From: PALSA-1353 sp036267155
GTDB taxonomy: Bacteria > Planctomycetota > Phycisphaerae > Tepidisphaerales > Tepidisphaeraceae
Direction of reading: 5' to 3'
NCBI GenBank assembly: GCA_036267155.1
Contig: DATAWP010000041.1
Coordinates: 1 to 64,000, forward strand
DNA length: 64,000 nucleotides
Under the pieces are notes generated by a model. That model saw only the letters and a program-made list of their open reading frames with translations, made no database searches and was not told the origin of the DNA. A program made the translations under genes and the position numbers. Shown piece by piece: positions 53,256 through 61,082 of this stretch (the first letter of the stretch is position 1; each line of letters starts with the position of its first letter).

Positions 53256-54041
53256 CTAAAGATGAGCGCCGAATATCAGCATGGCCAGGAGGCAGCCGAT
53301 GCCGCCGCAGGAGATGCCGGCGATGGCCATGCCGCGGCCGCCGCGGTTGGCGGATTCGGCGCTAGCGACCTGCCGCAGGCCGACGAAGCCAAAGATCACC
53401 GCCAGCAGCGAGGGGATGACGATCAGGAACGCCGGCAGACCGATGATTCCCAGCACCAGCGATGCGACGCAGAAACCGTTGTTTGCGCCGACGGATTCGG
53501 CCGTGGTGCCTTCCATCGTGAACGGCATGCCGCAGCTCTTGCAGTTGTTGGCGGTGATGGGGCTGTTGGCCGAGCACCGGGGGCAGATGATGAATTGTTT
53601 GCCTTCGTCCGTGCGAAGAATTTTGGGCGCCCGCGCCCCCGCGGCGGCATAGGCGTGGACCGGATGCGGGTCCTGCTTGATGATCTGCCGCGTCTTGGGA
53701 TCGATGAGCCGGCCGTAGCGGTCGAGGATCGGGATGGTGATCTGATTGCCGCAGGTGGGGCACTGTCCTTCCTGCGCGGCCATGGATTCGGTGGCTTCGA
53801 GCCGGCTGGAGCAGTAACCGCAATTGAAACCATAGCGCTTGCCGGAATATCGCTGTATGCTATGGCGTTGCGGCCCGACGGCCGCGCTCACGCCGGCCGG
53901 AACCACATCGCCAACCGCCACCGCCTGGGGCACCGGCACGCGCAGCGTCGTCCGGCAAACCGGACACCTCAGCAACTGTCCCGCTTGCGCCTCCTCCGCC
54001 GACAGGGAGGTCCGGCAAATATGGCACGGGAAGACGATCAT
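53256..54041 (-). CDS. Zinc-ribbon membrane protein with DUF4190-like C-terminus
   Basis: 261 residues. Three cysteine ribbons: FPCHICRTSL with RCPVCRTTL (residues ~5-32), FNCGYCSSRL with QCPTCGNQI (~73-100), and IICPRCSANSP with CKSCGMPF (~150-172). Then two membrane helices joined by a short loop (VLGIIGLPAFLIVIPSLLAVIFGFVGL and GMAIAGISCGGIGCLLAMLIF), typical of DUF4190. It is probably a membrane-bound zinc protein; function unknown. Start ATG 54041, 25 bases downstream of the perfect heptad hairpin. Confidence 0.8.
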   Translation of the reverse strand: MIVFPCHICRTSLSAEEAQAGQLLRCPVCRTTLRVPVPQAVAVGDVVPAGVSAAVGPQRHSIQRYSGKRYGFNCGYCSSRLEATESMAAQEGQCPTCGNQITIPILDRYGRLIDPKTRQIIKQDPHPVHAYAAAGARAPKILRTDEGKQFIICPRCSANSPITANNCKSCGMPFTMEGTTAESVGANNGFCVASLVLGIIGLPAFLIVIPSLLAVIFGFVGLRQVASAESANRGGRGMAIAGISCGGIGCLLAMLIFGAHL

Positions 54042-54065
54042 GGGACTACAAAATCGTAATCGAAG

Positions 54066-54150
54066 AATTGCCTATTGCCTATTTCCTATTTCCTATTGAA
54101 AAGGTGGACTGTCTTTTCAATAGGAAATAGGAAATAGGCAATAGGCAATT
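54066..54150. repeat. Perfect 37-bp inverted repeat, AATAGG heptad family, copy 3
   Basis: Left arm 54066-54102 and right arm 54114-54150 are exact reverse complements over all 37 bases, around an 11-base loop (GGTGGACTGTC). Each arm is built of CAATAGG/AAATAGG 7-mers. It begins three bases after the DUF1854 stop codon (read on the minus strand). Confidence 0.95.
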
Positions 54151-54153
54151 CCT

Positions 54154-54618
54154 TCACACCACGGCCTCGATCGCGCGCCGGCTATGTTCGTCCAGATCGC
54201 CGATCGACGGCAATTCGTACAGATTCCCATCCGCGTCCTTCACGGTGAACCGGCCATCGGGCATGAAGCGAATATCCTCTCGCTCCTGAACGCGGAAGTC
54301 TGCCGGGCCGCGGTCGGTCTCCACGGTCCATTGCTGAAATCCAAAACGCACGTCCACGTGAAGCACGCGGTGAATCTTGGGAATCAGGCTGGTCGCCGAA
54401 AGGCAGCCAACCACAGTGACCCGCAAATCGGCGGGGAGCGCGCCGAGGTCGTCGATCAGTAGGATTTCTTTGCCTTCCTTGGCCCGAACGCTGATATGCC
54501 GTGACGGGCACGACCACGGAAACGCTCGCCGAAGGCGAACGTCGGTGACATCCTCGCTGCCCGGACGGCTGAGAACCAGCCGGCCTTGCCTATCGGGCTT
54601 GAGATCGAATTCGATCAT
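54154..54618 (-). CDS. DUF1854 protein (cyanophycin-cluster-associated type)
   Basis: 154 residues. Seen: EFDLKPDRQGRLVLSRPGSEDVTDVRLRRAFPWSCPSRHISV, GKEILLIDDLGALP, and a beta-rich C-terminus with WTVETDRGPADFRVQEREDIRFMPDGRFTVKDADGNLYELP. This matches DUF1854 (PF08909) as I recall it: a small protein found beside an ABC exporter in cyanophycin-synthetase loci. Its ATG overlaps the stop of the preceding GNAT-like gene (ATGA). It probably works with the ABC exporter. No cyanophycin synthetase lies in this window. Confidence 0.8.
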   Translation of the reverse strand: MIEFDLKPDRQGRLVLSRPGSEDVTDVRLRRAFPWSCPSRHISVRAKEGKEILLIDDLGALPADLRVTVVGCLSATSLIPKIHRVLHVDVRFGFQQWTVETDRGPADFRVQEREDIRFMPDGRFTVKDADGNLYELPSIGDLDEHSRRAIEAVV

Positions 54619-55028
54619 GATCGGCCTCCGGCTCGGGCCAGGCCATTGAAGCGCACGCAATTCAGCTTCCGAGCGTGACCTGCGGCCGCGACGGACAGGG
54701 CCTCCCCCAGAAGGCGGGACGCTTCGGCGGAGCTGAAGCCCACCGCATCGAGTTGCGCCTCCACCTCGCCGGCGCCAACCGGATCAATATGAAAGCACAG
54801 GTGGGCCGCGGGTTTGTCATCGACGAACGCCACGATCACGCTCTGCCGTGCCGAGAGCCAACCGTCCTCGTCGATGCGCAAGGCGCCTCGATGACCGAGA
54901 CGATCGATCAGCTTCAGCACCTCCGGCCAACGTGCGTTCCAGTGATCCACAATTTCAATCCGTGTTTTTTCGACGGATTCCCGCGCTCCGGTGGGGCGGG
55001 CGATTTTCTTTTTCCGTTGCGTGCACAT
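54615..55028 (-). CDS. Small GNAT-like protein in ABC/DUF1854 unit
   Basis: 137 residues with a basic start (CTQRKKKIARP), then RIEIVDHWNARWPEVLKLIDRLGHRGALRIDEDGW, a strand VIVAFVDDKPAAHLCFHIDP, and VEAQLDAVGFSSAEASRLLGEALSVAAAGHARKLNCVRF. The strand-helix order resembles an N-acetyltransferase fold, but the acetyl-CoA loop is not clear. The start is ATG 55028 with GAGGTG upstream. It lies 36 bases after the ABC exporter and overlaps the DUF1854 gene. GNAT assignment is tentative. Confidence 0.65.
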   Translation of the reverse strand: MCTQRKKKIARPTGARESVEKTRIEIVDHWNARWPEVLKLIDRLGHRGALRIDEDGWLSARQSVIVAFVDDKPAAHLCFHIDPVGAGEVEAQLDAVGFSSAEASRLLGEALSVAAAGHARKLNCVRFNGLARAGGRS

Positions 55029-55064
55029 GATAAGCACCTCACTTCTCTCGCTTTTACAGAACTT

Positions 55065-57404
55065 CTACCTCAGAGCCAGTTGCGAATTCAGTTCAAGCTG
55101 CGTTTTGAACAGCTTGGCGTAGACCCCATCGGGGCGGTCCACCAACTCGCGATGAGTGCCCTGCTCGACAATCTTACCACTTTCCAGCACAACCAGCCGA
55201 TCGGCCGCGGTCAGGGTACTGAGCCGGTGGGCGATAGCGAAGGTCGTCCTTCCTTCCACTAAACGATTCAGAGCCTGTTGTATTTCGCGCTCGGTCTCGG
55301 TATCCACGGAACTGGTCGCCTCGTCGAGGATCAGAATGCGCGGGTTATGCAGAATAGCCCGGGCGATGCTGATGCGCTGCCGCTCGCCGCCGGAGAGGCT
55401 CTGGCCACGCTCGCCGACCATCGTGTCGTATCCATCTGGGAAAGACACGATAAAGTCGTGAGCGTTTGCGGCCCGTGCGGCAGAAATCACCTCCGTCTCA
55501 CCCGCCTCGATATTGCCGTAACGGATGTTATCGGCAATGGTTCCGTGAAACAGGTACGGCTCCTGCAACACCATTCCAATCTGCCGGCGAAGAAATTTCA
55601 CGTCGTAGTCGCGAACGTCGATTCCGTCGATCAGGATCTGACCATCGGTCACGTCGTAAAACCGGCACAGCAGGTTGACGAACGTACTCTTGCCGGCGCC
55701 GCTCTTGCCGCATAAGCCGATCATCTGGCCCGGTTCCGCCGCCATCGAAACATCGCGCAGGGCCGGCTGAGCGCCCTCATAGCTGAACGACACGTTGCGG
55801 AATTCCACCCGGCCCTCGAGGCGCTCCTTGCGCACCGCGTCGCTGCGCGAATAAATGTCCGGCGGAGTATCCAGGATTTCAAATATCCGCTGGGCGCTCG
55901 TGGCCGCGCGCGTCACCATCCGGTTGCTGTTGGCCAGTTCCATGATGGGTTGATAGAACTGCCAGACGTACGAGGTGAACGCCACCAACACGCCAATGGT
56001 GTAATTCGGATTGTTGGAATGATGGATCACCATATATCCTCCGACCACCCAGATGAGCAGCGCCCCGAATCGCATAAGCCCGCTGACCCAGGGCGCGAGC
56101 GACGTCCAGACCATGTGGATGTCCACGGCCTTATCCAGATATTCATCACTCCTGCGGTCAAAACGCTTGATCTCCCGCGGCTCGTTGGCGAAAGCCTTCA
56201 CCACTCGAATGCCCGGCAGCGCATCGCCGACGACCGCGCTCATGCGCGACCAGTACGTCCAGAGCCTGCCAAACATCTTCTGCATCTTCATCCCGCGCTT
56301 GTACGTCAGCACGGCCAGCACGGGCAGCGGCAGCAGCGCGATGGCCGCCAAACGCCAATTCATCCAGAACATCGCGCCCGCGATGGCGGCGATCATCACC
56401 ACGTCGCGCACCAGATCGATCGAGCCGAATACGATGAAATCCCACAGCCGGTCGGTGTCGTTCGTCACCCGCGTGATGAGCGAGCCGGTCCGGCGCTTGG
56501 CGAAATACCGCAAACTCAATTCGTGCAAATGCGCGTAGACCTGGTGCCGCAGATCGGCGGTGATTCGCTCGCCCATCAGCGCCAGCGTTCGCAGCCGCAG
56601 GCCGTTGAGCCATTCACTGATAATGACGGTCACCAGCAGGATGCCGGCCCAGAACATCAATTCATTCACCCGCTGCGCCACGGTCAGAATCGGCGCACTG
56701 GAGACGCCGTAACTTCTGGGGTCAATTGCCCGATCGATCAATTCCCTGTTGATCCACGACGGCAGCGCCGCGATCAGCGAGACGATAACGGTCAGGATCA
56801 GCGCAAACCGGGTCCGCCATTTGTACGGCTTGGCGACATCGAGCAGCCGCCACAGGATTTTCCGCTGGGCCGCGCAGCGTGGGCAGACGCCCTCGGCATA
56901 GGAGGGAATCAACTCGCCGCACTTGGGGCAATGCTCGCGTTTTTCGGCTTCGCGCTCGACGGCTTCGAGCCAATCGGGACGCTGATCGGTTTGCGCTGTG
57001 CGAGCCTCCGGCGTCTCGATGCGGCGCTGCAATTTGCGATGCAGCCGCGTCATCGTCCGTCGATGCTTGCGCGAATACCGCATCTCGGTCGCCAGCGCAT
57101 CGCCGACCACGACGGCCACTCGATCCACGCCCAACCCTTCGATAATGCGGGCCTCCTGAATGTCTTTCAGCTCGATTGCAGTCCGGCCGTCCGGGCCGAT
57201 TTGGATGAGCCGTTGATCGGTCAGAACAGCGTATTGCGTGGCGAAACGATTGTCGGAATCGAGATCGAATTCCGACCAGCCGAGGATCGTCTGCCCGGCC
57301 GCCTCACCGTCGAGCCGTGACGCCACCGCGGCCGGCAGCCCATCGGCCACCGGGCCGTCAGTAATGGCCGGCCCTTTCCGCTCACTCGTTGTCCCCTGCG
57401 TCAT
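55065..57404 (-). CDS. ABC exporter (fused membrane-ATPase) with zinc ribbon, DUF1854-linked
   Basis: 779 residues. Residues ~25-140 form an extra soluble domain (ILGWSEFDLDSDNRFATQYAVLTDQRLIQI), followed by a Cys4 ribbon CPKCGELIPSYAEGVCPRC. A six-helix ABC exporter domain (~195-490) and an ATPase domain follow, with GLCGKSGAGKST, LSGGERQRISIARA, ILILDEATSSVD and AIAHRLSTL. All ATPase motifs are intact. I chose ATG 57404: it has GGAG six bases upstream, and the longer frame to 57530 runs through a terminator hairpin. It is followed by the GNAT-like and DUF1854 genes. The family member is the type I recall as cyanophycin metabolism-associated ABC transporter; the substrate is unknown. Confidence 0.88.
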   Translation of the reverse strand: MTQGTTSERKGPAITDGPVADGLPAAVASRLDGEAAGQTILGWSEFDLDSDNRFATQYAVLTDQRLIQIGPDGRTAIELKDIQEARIIEGLGVDRVAVVVGDALATEMRYSRKHRRTMTRLHRKLQRRIETPEARTAQTDQRPDWLEAVEREAEKREHCPKCGELIPSYAEGVCPRCAAQRKILWRLLDVAKPYKWRTRFALILTVIVSLIAALPSWINRELIDRAIDPRSYGVSSAPILTVAQRVNELMFWAGILLVTVIISEWLNGLRLRTLALMGERITADLRHQVYAHLHELSLRYFAKRRTGSLITRVTNDTDRLWDFIVFGSIDLVRDVVMIAAIAGAMFWMNWRLAAIALLPLPVLAVLTYKRGMKMQKMFGRLWTYWSRMSAVVGDALPGIRVVKAFANEPREIKRFDRRSDEYLDKAVDIHMVWTSLAPWVSGLMRFGALLIWVVGGYMVIHHSNNPNYTIGVLVAFTSYVWQFYQPIMELANSNRMVTRAATSAQRIFEILDTPPDIYSRSDAVRKERLEGRVEFRNVSFSYEGAQPALRDVSMAAEPGQMIGLCGKSGAGKSTFVNLLCRFYDVTDGQILIDGIDVRDYDVKFLRRQIGMVLQEPYLFHGTIADNIRYGNIEAGETEVISAARAANAHDFIVSFPDGYDTMVGERGQSLSGGERQRISIARAILHNPRILILDEATSSVDTETEREIQQALNRLVEGRTTFAIAHRLSTLTAADRLVVLESGKIVEQGTHRELVDRPDGVYAKLFKTQLELNSQLALR

Positions 57405-57414
57405 TGAAATCTCC

Positions 57415-57452
57415 AAAAAAAAGCCACGCGGTCTTCCAAAAGGCCGCGTGGC
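57415..57452 (-). terminator. Intrinsic terminator/attenuator in leader of ABC exporter
   Basis: On the minus strand a perfect 9-bp stem GCCACGCGG/CCGCGTGGC with a 12-base loop is followed by eight T. The T run abuts the ribosome site GGAG and the ATG 57404, so terminated RNAs would stop just before the gene. Confidence 0.88.
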
Positions 57453-57477
57453 GGGAATTACTGAATGGAGACGATGA

Positions 57478-57585
57478 TCAGCCTCGATCTGCCTCCCGCC
57501 CACGCGGCGTAACAAACTGCGCCGAGCCAATACGCGGCCAGACGCGGTTCGTAAGCATGAAGTTGTGAGGCGTCATCTTGAGCAT
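57478..57585 (-). CDS. 35-codon leader ORF upstream of attenuator
   Basis: ATG 57585 to TGA 57478 codes 35 residues beginning MLKMTPHNFMLTNRV and ending GREADRG. GAGGAG lies 12 bases before the ATG. The stop is ~25 bases before the terminator stem. There is no run of a single regulatory amino acid. It may be a leader peptide for attenuation, a small exported peptide, or chance. Confidence 0.4.
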   Translation of the reverse strand: MLKMTPHNFMLTNRVWPRIGSAQFVTPRGREADRG

Positions 57586-57617
57586 GTGAATACGGAATCT
57601 CCTCGTTTCGGGACGGA

Positions 57618-57646
57618 AAGATGCCGTAGAAGCATGGATTTGTCAA
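57618..57646 (-). promoter_or_regulatory. Candidate promoter for leader/ABC exporter unit
   Basis: On the minus strand a perfect TTGACA (57646-57641), 17 bases, then CATCTT (57623-57618), a weak -10. It lies about 35 bases upstream of the leader ORF start. Confidence 0.45.
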
Positions 57647-57727
57647 GAAGCAAATGGAAAAAATCGCCGCGTTGATCGTACGATGCTCGAACGCGATGCG
57701 GTTTCCGCCGTTCGAGAAACCCGATTG

Positions 57728-57812
57728 GACCGCCGAGACGCAGAAAAAGACCATGGAGGAAAAGGATTTCGATTGATTGACCCCCGCATTTCTCTCTGCG
57801 TCTCCGCGGTTC
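57728..57812. repeat. CGCAGAG-type inverted repeat
   Basis: GACCGCCGAGACGCAGAAAAA (57728-57748, first 20 bases cited in part) pairs imperfectly with TTTCTCTCTGCGTCTCCGCG (57789-57808) and the following GTTC. Words of the CGCAGAGA kind recur near 63784-63830 (CTCTGAGTCTTTGCGGCTCT) and in shorter form near 53200-53225. Confidence 0.6.
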
Positions 57813-57870
57813 AATTTTTCCGGCCGCAGACGCAGAAACGGTCGGTTTGAAAAATGAGTACACTACCGCA

Positions 57871-58605
57871 ATGGTCCAAACCACCCAACCTCGCGTAGCT
57901 TTGATTACTGGCGGCGCCGTACGCGTCGGACGGGCCATCGCGCTTCATTTGGCCGATGCGGGGTTCGACATTGCGCTGACCTATTTGAGCAGCGACCAAG
58001 CCGCCAAAGATCTGGCAAGAGAAATCGAAAAAAAATCCCGGCAATGCGCCGCGATTGGCGCGGACCTGTTGGACCCAGCCGCCGCGGTTAAGGCGATCGA
58101 TGCCCAGTTCACCAAGGCATTTCAGCGGTTGGATGTGCTTGTCAACAACGCATCGCTCTATGAGCCGGACGATCCGCGCGACCCGTCGCAGGCTCGGCGA
58201 CTATGGGCGATTCATGTGGAAACCCCGCTGCTGCTGTGCCGGAATTTTTCGGGACTTCTACATGCGGCAGGGGGGTGCGTGGTGAATATGGTCGATCTGC
58301 AAGCCGAGCGGCCAGTGCCAGGATATTTGGCATATTGCGCCAGCAAGGCCGGACTATGGAATCTGACGCTCGGCCTGGCGCGGGAGATGGCTCCGCACGT
58401 CCGCGTCAACGGCATCGCCCCCGGCGTCGTGGAATGGCCGGTCGATCTCCCTGCCGAGAAGCGAGCGCAATATCTTCGCCGCGTTCCCCTGGGCCGCGCC
58501 GGCACGCCGGAAGATGTCGCCGAAGCGGTGCGGTTCCTTAGCACGAGTGCTGGTTATGTCACCGGCCAAATTCTCCGCCTGGACGGGGGGCGGTCCATCG
58601 CATAG
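57871..58605 (+). CDS. Pteridine-reductase-like short-chain dehydrogenase
   Basis: 244 residues. Rossmann fold with ALITGGAVRVGRAIALHLA; the arginine after GG is typical of PTR1/FolM-type enzymes that prefer NADPH. Then VLVNNASLYEP, VVNMVDLQAERPVPGY in place of the usual catalytic serine strand (an Asp, as in pteridine reductases) and YCASKAG with the catalytic Tyr and Lys, and LDGG near the end. It probably reduces a dihydropterin or related substrate. Start ATG 57871; a TTG eight codons earlier is less likely. Confidence 0.8.
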   Translation: MVQTTQPRVALITGGAVRVGRAIALHLADAGFDIALTYLSSDQAAKDLAREIEKKSRQCAAIGADLLDPAAAVKAIDAQFTKAFQRLDVLVNNASLYEPDDPRDPSQARRLWAIHVETPLLLCRNFSGLLHAAGGCVVNMVDLQAERPVPGYLAYCASKAGLWNLTLGLAREMAPHVRVNGIAPGVVEWPVDLPAEKRAQYLRRVPLGRAGTPEDVAEAVRFLSTSAGYVTGQILRLDGGRSIA

Positions 58606-58622
58606 CGAGCTAGAATGGCACG

Positions 58623-59654
58623 ATGCAAAATCTCGCCGCTGAACTCGCCATCATCGGCGCCGGGCCGATCGGGATCGAATTAGCTGTCGCTTTCAAGCGG
58701 GCGGGGATCGATTATCTGCATTTCGATGCCAGGCAGATCGGCTACACGATCTCGTGGTTCGCGCCGCAGACAAGGTTTTTCAGTTCCAATGAACGGCTGG
58801 CCATCGCAGGCGTTCCGCTCTTCACGCCCGATCAGACCAAATGCACGCGAGAGCAATATTTGGCCTATCTGCGGTCGGTCGTCGTGCAGTTTGATCTGAA
58901 TATCAAAACCTACGAGCCCGTCGTAAACATCGCGCACAAAAGCGGTGAATTCCTGCTGACGACCCGGCGGGGGGGCGGCGAATGCAAATATCGCGTGAAG
59001 AAACTGGTGCTGGCCACCGGCGGGACGGATCATCCGCGGCGCCTGGACGTGCGTGGCCATGACCTGCCGCACGTGAGCCATTATTTCCAGGATCCGCACG
59101 AGTATTTTCAGAAAGATCTGCTGATCGTCGGCGGGCGGAATTCGGCCGTGGAGGCGGCGCTGCGATCCCATTACGCCGGGGCCCGCGTCTCGATGAGTTA
59201 TCGCAAGCCGCAGTTCGATGCCGCCAGCATCAAATATTGGCTGTGGCCGGAGATGAACGGCCTGATCCAATCCGGCAAACTGAAAGCGCATTTCAATACG
59301 ACGCTCAAAGAAATTCGCCCCGGCGGGGCGGTGCTGCTGGGCGACGGGGGAAAGACGATCGAGGTTCCCGCCGATTTCGTGCTGCTCCTGATCGGATACG
59401 AGGCGGACATGACCCTGTGCAAAATGGCCGGCGTCGAACTGAAACAGCCGGGAAATGCGCCGACATTCGATCCGGCCACGATGCAGACGAATGTGCCTGG
59501 CGTTTACGTGGCCGGCACGGCCATGGGCGGAACGCAGGAGCGATATGCGGTCTTCATCGAGAATTGCCACGTACACACGCAACGGATCATGGCATCCCTG
59601 ACCGGAGCCGCGCCGCCACCGGCCCCCGCGCCCGTGGAAAGACCGGAAAGCTGA
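58623..59654 (+). CDS. YpdA-like FAD/NAD(P)-dependent disulfide reductase
   Basis: 343 residues. FAD site IIGAGPIGIELAVAFKRAG, then QTRFFSSNERLAIAGVP, the family signature after the first domain, REQYLAYLRSVV, LVLATGGTDHPRR, the NADPH-binding fold LLIVGGRNSAVEAAL, and GVYVAGTAMGGTQERYAVFIENC near the C-terminus. In Firmicutes YpdA reduces bacillithiol disulfide; there is no CxxC redox pair here, as in YpdA. Whether this organism makes bacillithiol is unknown. It lies 17 bases after the SDR gene and is probably cotranscribed. Confidence 0.85.
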   Translation: MQNLAAELAIIGAGPIGIELAVAFKRAGIDYLHFDARQIGYTISWFAPQTRFFSSNERLAIAGVPLFTPDQTKCTREQYLAYLRSVVVQFDLNIKTYEPVVNIAHKSGEFLLTTRRGGGECKYRVKKLVLATGGTDHPRRLDVRGHDLPHVSHYFQDPHEYFQKDLLIVGGRNSAVEAALRSHYAGARVSMSYRKPQFDAASIKYWLWPEMNGLIQSGKLKAHFNTTLKEIRPGGAVLLGDGGKTIEVPADFVLLLIGYEADMTLCKMAGVELKQPGNAPTFDPATMQTNVPGVYVAGTAMGGTQERYAVFIENCHVHTQRIMASLTGAAPPPAPAPVERPES

Positions 59655-59688
59655 AACCGCCGCATTCATCGCATAGAATCCAACTGCC

Positions 59689-59931
59689 ATGAGCGAATTG
59701 GGCGCCTTGGGACTCTCGAAGATTCAACTCCGCCGCGCGCCGGACAGCGACGTCGAGCTGGTGCTCGTCCAGCGTCCGCTGGAGCGCATTCTTTCCTTCA
59801 CCGGCTACTCCATCGACAATATCGTCGATAATCCGATCGCCAAGCATGCGGTGATCGGCTACTACAAATTGTCCCGCCAAGTCCAGCGGCGATGCGAAAT
59901 CGTCGATCTCGAGCGGCAATGGAATCCGTGA
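59689..59931 (+). CDS. Small conserved-looking protein of unknown function
   Basis: 80 residues, alpha/beta-like, no membrane segment: KIQLRRAPDSDVELVLVQRPLERILSFTGYSIDN. It begins 34 bases after the YpdA-like gene, and its TGA overlaps the ATG of the ketosynthase by one base. The coupling suggests a functional link with the ketosynthase, but no domain was recognised. Confidence 0.65.
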   Translation: MSELGALGLSKIQLRRAPDSDVELVLVQRPLERILSFTGYSIDNIVDNPIAKHAVIGYYKLSRQVQRRCEIVDLERQWNP

Positions 59932-61031
59932 TGAAATCCATGCCGGCGATCACAGGCATCGGATTGGTTTCGGTCCTGGGGCAAACGGCCGCCCGGACGT
60001 GGGATGCGCTGCTGGCCGGCGATTCGATTGCGGATCATGCGCGTGTGGCCGGTTTTTCCGGTCCGGATCGGGCGATTCCGATGGCCGCTCAGGCGGCCAG
60101 CGAAGCATTAGCCCATGCCCGTTGGACATCGGCCGATTGCGGACGACCAGACTCCGGATTGTTCGTCGGAACCAGCAAAGGCGCAATCGAATCCTGGTTT
60201 CACCCCCCAGCCCCGGATGTACATCCGGGGCTTATCGGCCTCGCCCAGATCGACCACGAACTTTCCCGCATCCTGAAATTCGGCATCGGCCCTCGCCTGA
60301 CCCTCTCCTCCGCCTGCTCCAGCGGATTGCACGCACTTCTGCGGGCGGTGATGGCCATCGAATCCGGCGAAGCCAAGCGTGTGCTGGTCGTGGCCGTCGA
60401 GGCATCCGTCCATCCTCTGTTCATCTCCAGCTTTCACCGCCTCGGCGTACTCGCGCCGGAAGGGCACGGATGCCGGCCATTTGATCGACGGCGAAGGGGT
60501 TTCCTCGTCGCCGAAGCCGCCGCCGCCGTTTGTCTGGAATCATCGGAAGACTCGCCGGCCCGTCCTCTGGCAAGAATCGACCGCTGGGCCGTCGGCAGCG
60601 ACGGCACACACCTGACCGGTGGCGATCCGCAAGCCAAAACACTGCGACGATTGCTCGCCCAGGTCGGAGGCGACCCGGTCGGAGGCGACCATCTCGATCT
60701 CGTCCACGCCCACGCCACGGGCACGATCGTGAACGATCCGGTGGAACTGGCGGCGGTGCAAACGATCGCCGGAAAATCCCAGCCCATTTTGTATTCCCAC
60801 AAAGGCGCGCTCGGCCACAGCCTCGGCGCGGCCGGCTTGATTTCGGTTGTCCTGAATTGCCTTTGCCATTCGCACGGAATCGTTCCGGGCAACGTGCGAT
60901 CCACCGACCCGCTGGCGGCCGACGGTTTGCACTTCAGTCGATTGCCCGTCCGGCGTCCGATTCATCGCAGTCTCGCCATCGCCGCCGGCTTCGGCGGGCC
61001 CCTGGCGGTCGTGTCAATCGTGGGAACTTGA
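59931..61031 (+). CDS. Beta-ketoacyl synthase (FabF/KAS II-like)
   Basis: 366-residue condensing enzyme. The Cys-His-His triad is present: LSSACSSGLHALLRAV, VHAHATGTIVNDPVE and SHKGALGHSLGAAGLIS. It joins malonyl units to an acyl chain; KAS II-like order and length fit fatty-acid or polyketide-like use. An in-frame insert HPPAPDVHPGL, coded partly by a perfect 24-bp palindrome (60209-60232), sits in an otherwise conserved loop. Start ATG 59931 overlaps the upstream TGA; ATG 59919 is also in frame. No ACP gene is adjacent. Confidence 0.88.
   Translation: MKSMPAITGIGLVSVLGQTAARTWDALLAGDSIADHARVAGFSGPDRAIPMAAQAASEALAHARWTSADCGRPDSGLFVGTSKGAIESWFHPPAPDVHPGLIGLAQIDHELSRILKFGIGPRLTLSSACSSGLHALLRAVMAIESGEAKRVLVVAVEASVHPLFISSFHRLGVLAPEGHGCRPFDRRRRGFLVAEAAAAVCLESSEDSPARPLARIDRWAVGSDGTHLTGGDPQAKTLRRLLAQVGGDPVGGDHLDLVHAHATGTIVNDPVELAAVQTIAGKSQPILYSHKGALGHSLGAAGLISVVLNCLCHSHGIVPGNVRSTDPLAADGLHFSRLPVRRPIHRSLAIAAGFGGPLAVVSIVGT
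60209..60232. repeat. Perfect 24-bp palindrome within ketosynthase gene
   Basis: AGCCCCGGATGT and ACATCCGGGGCT are exact reverse complements with no loop. It reads in frame as part of HPPAPDVHPGL. It resembles a REP-like or regulatory palindrome that has entered coding sequence. Confidence 0.85.
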
Positions 61032-61082
61032 AACAATATCGAGCCACCGGATGAAGAAGACGATGATCGGTTACGATTTTCT

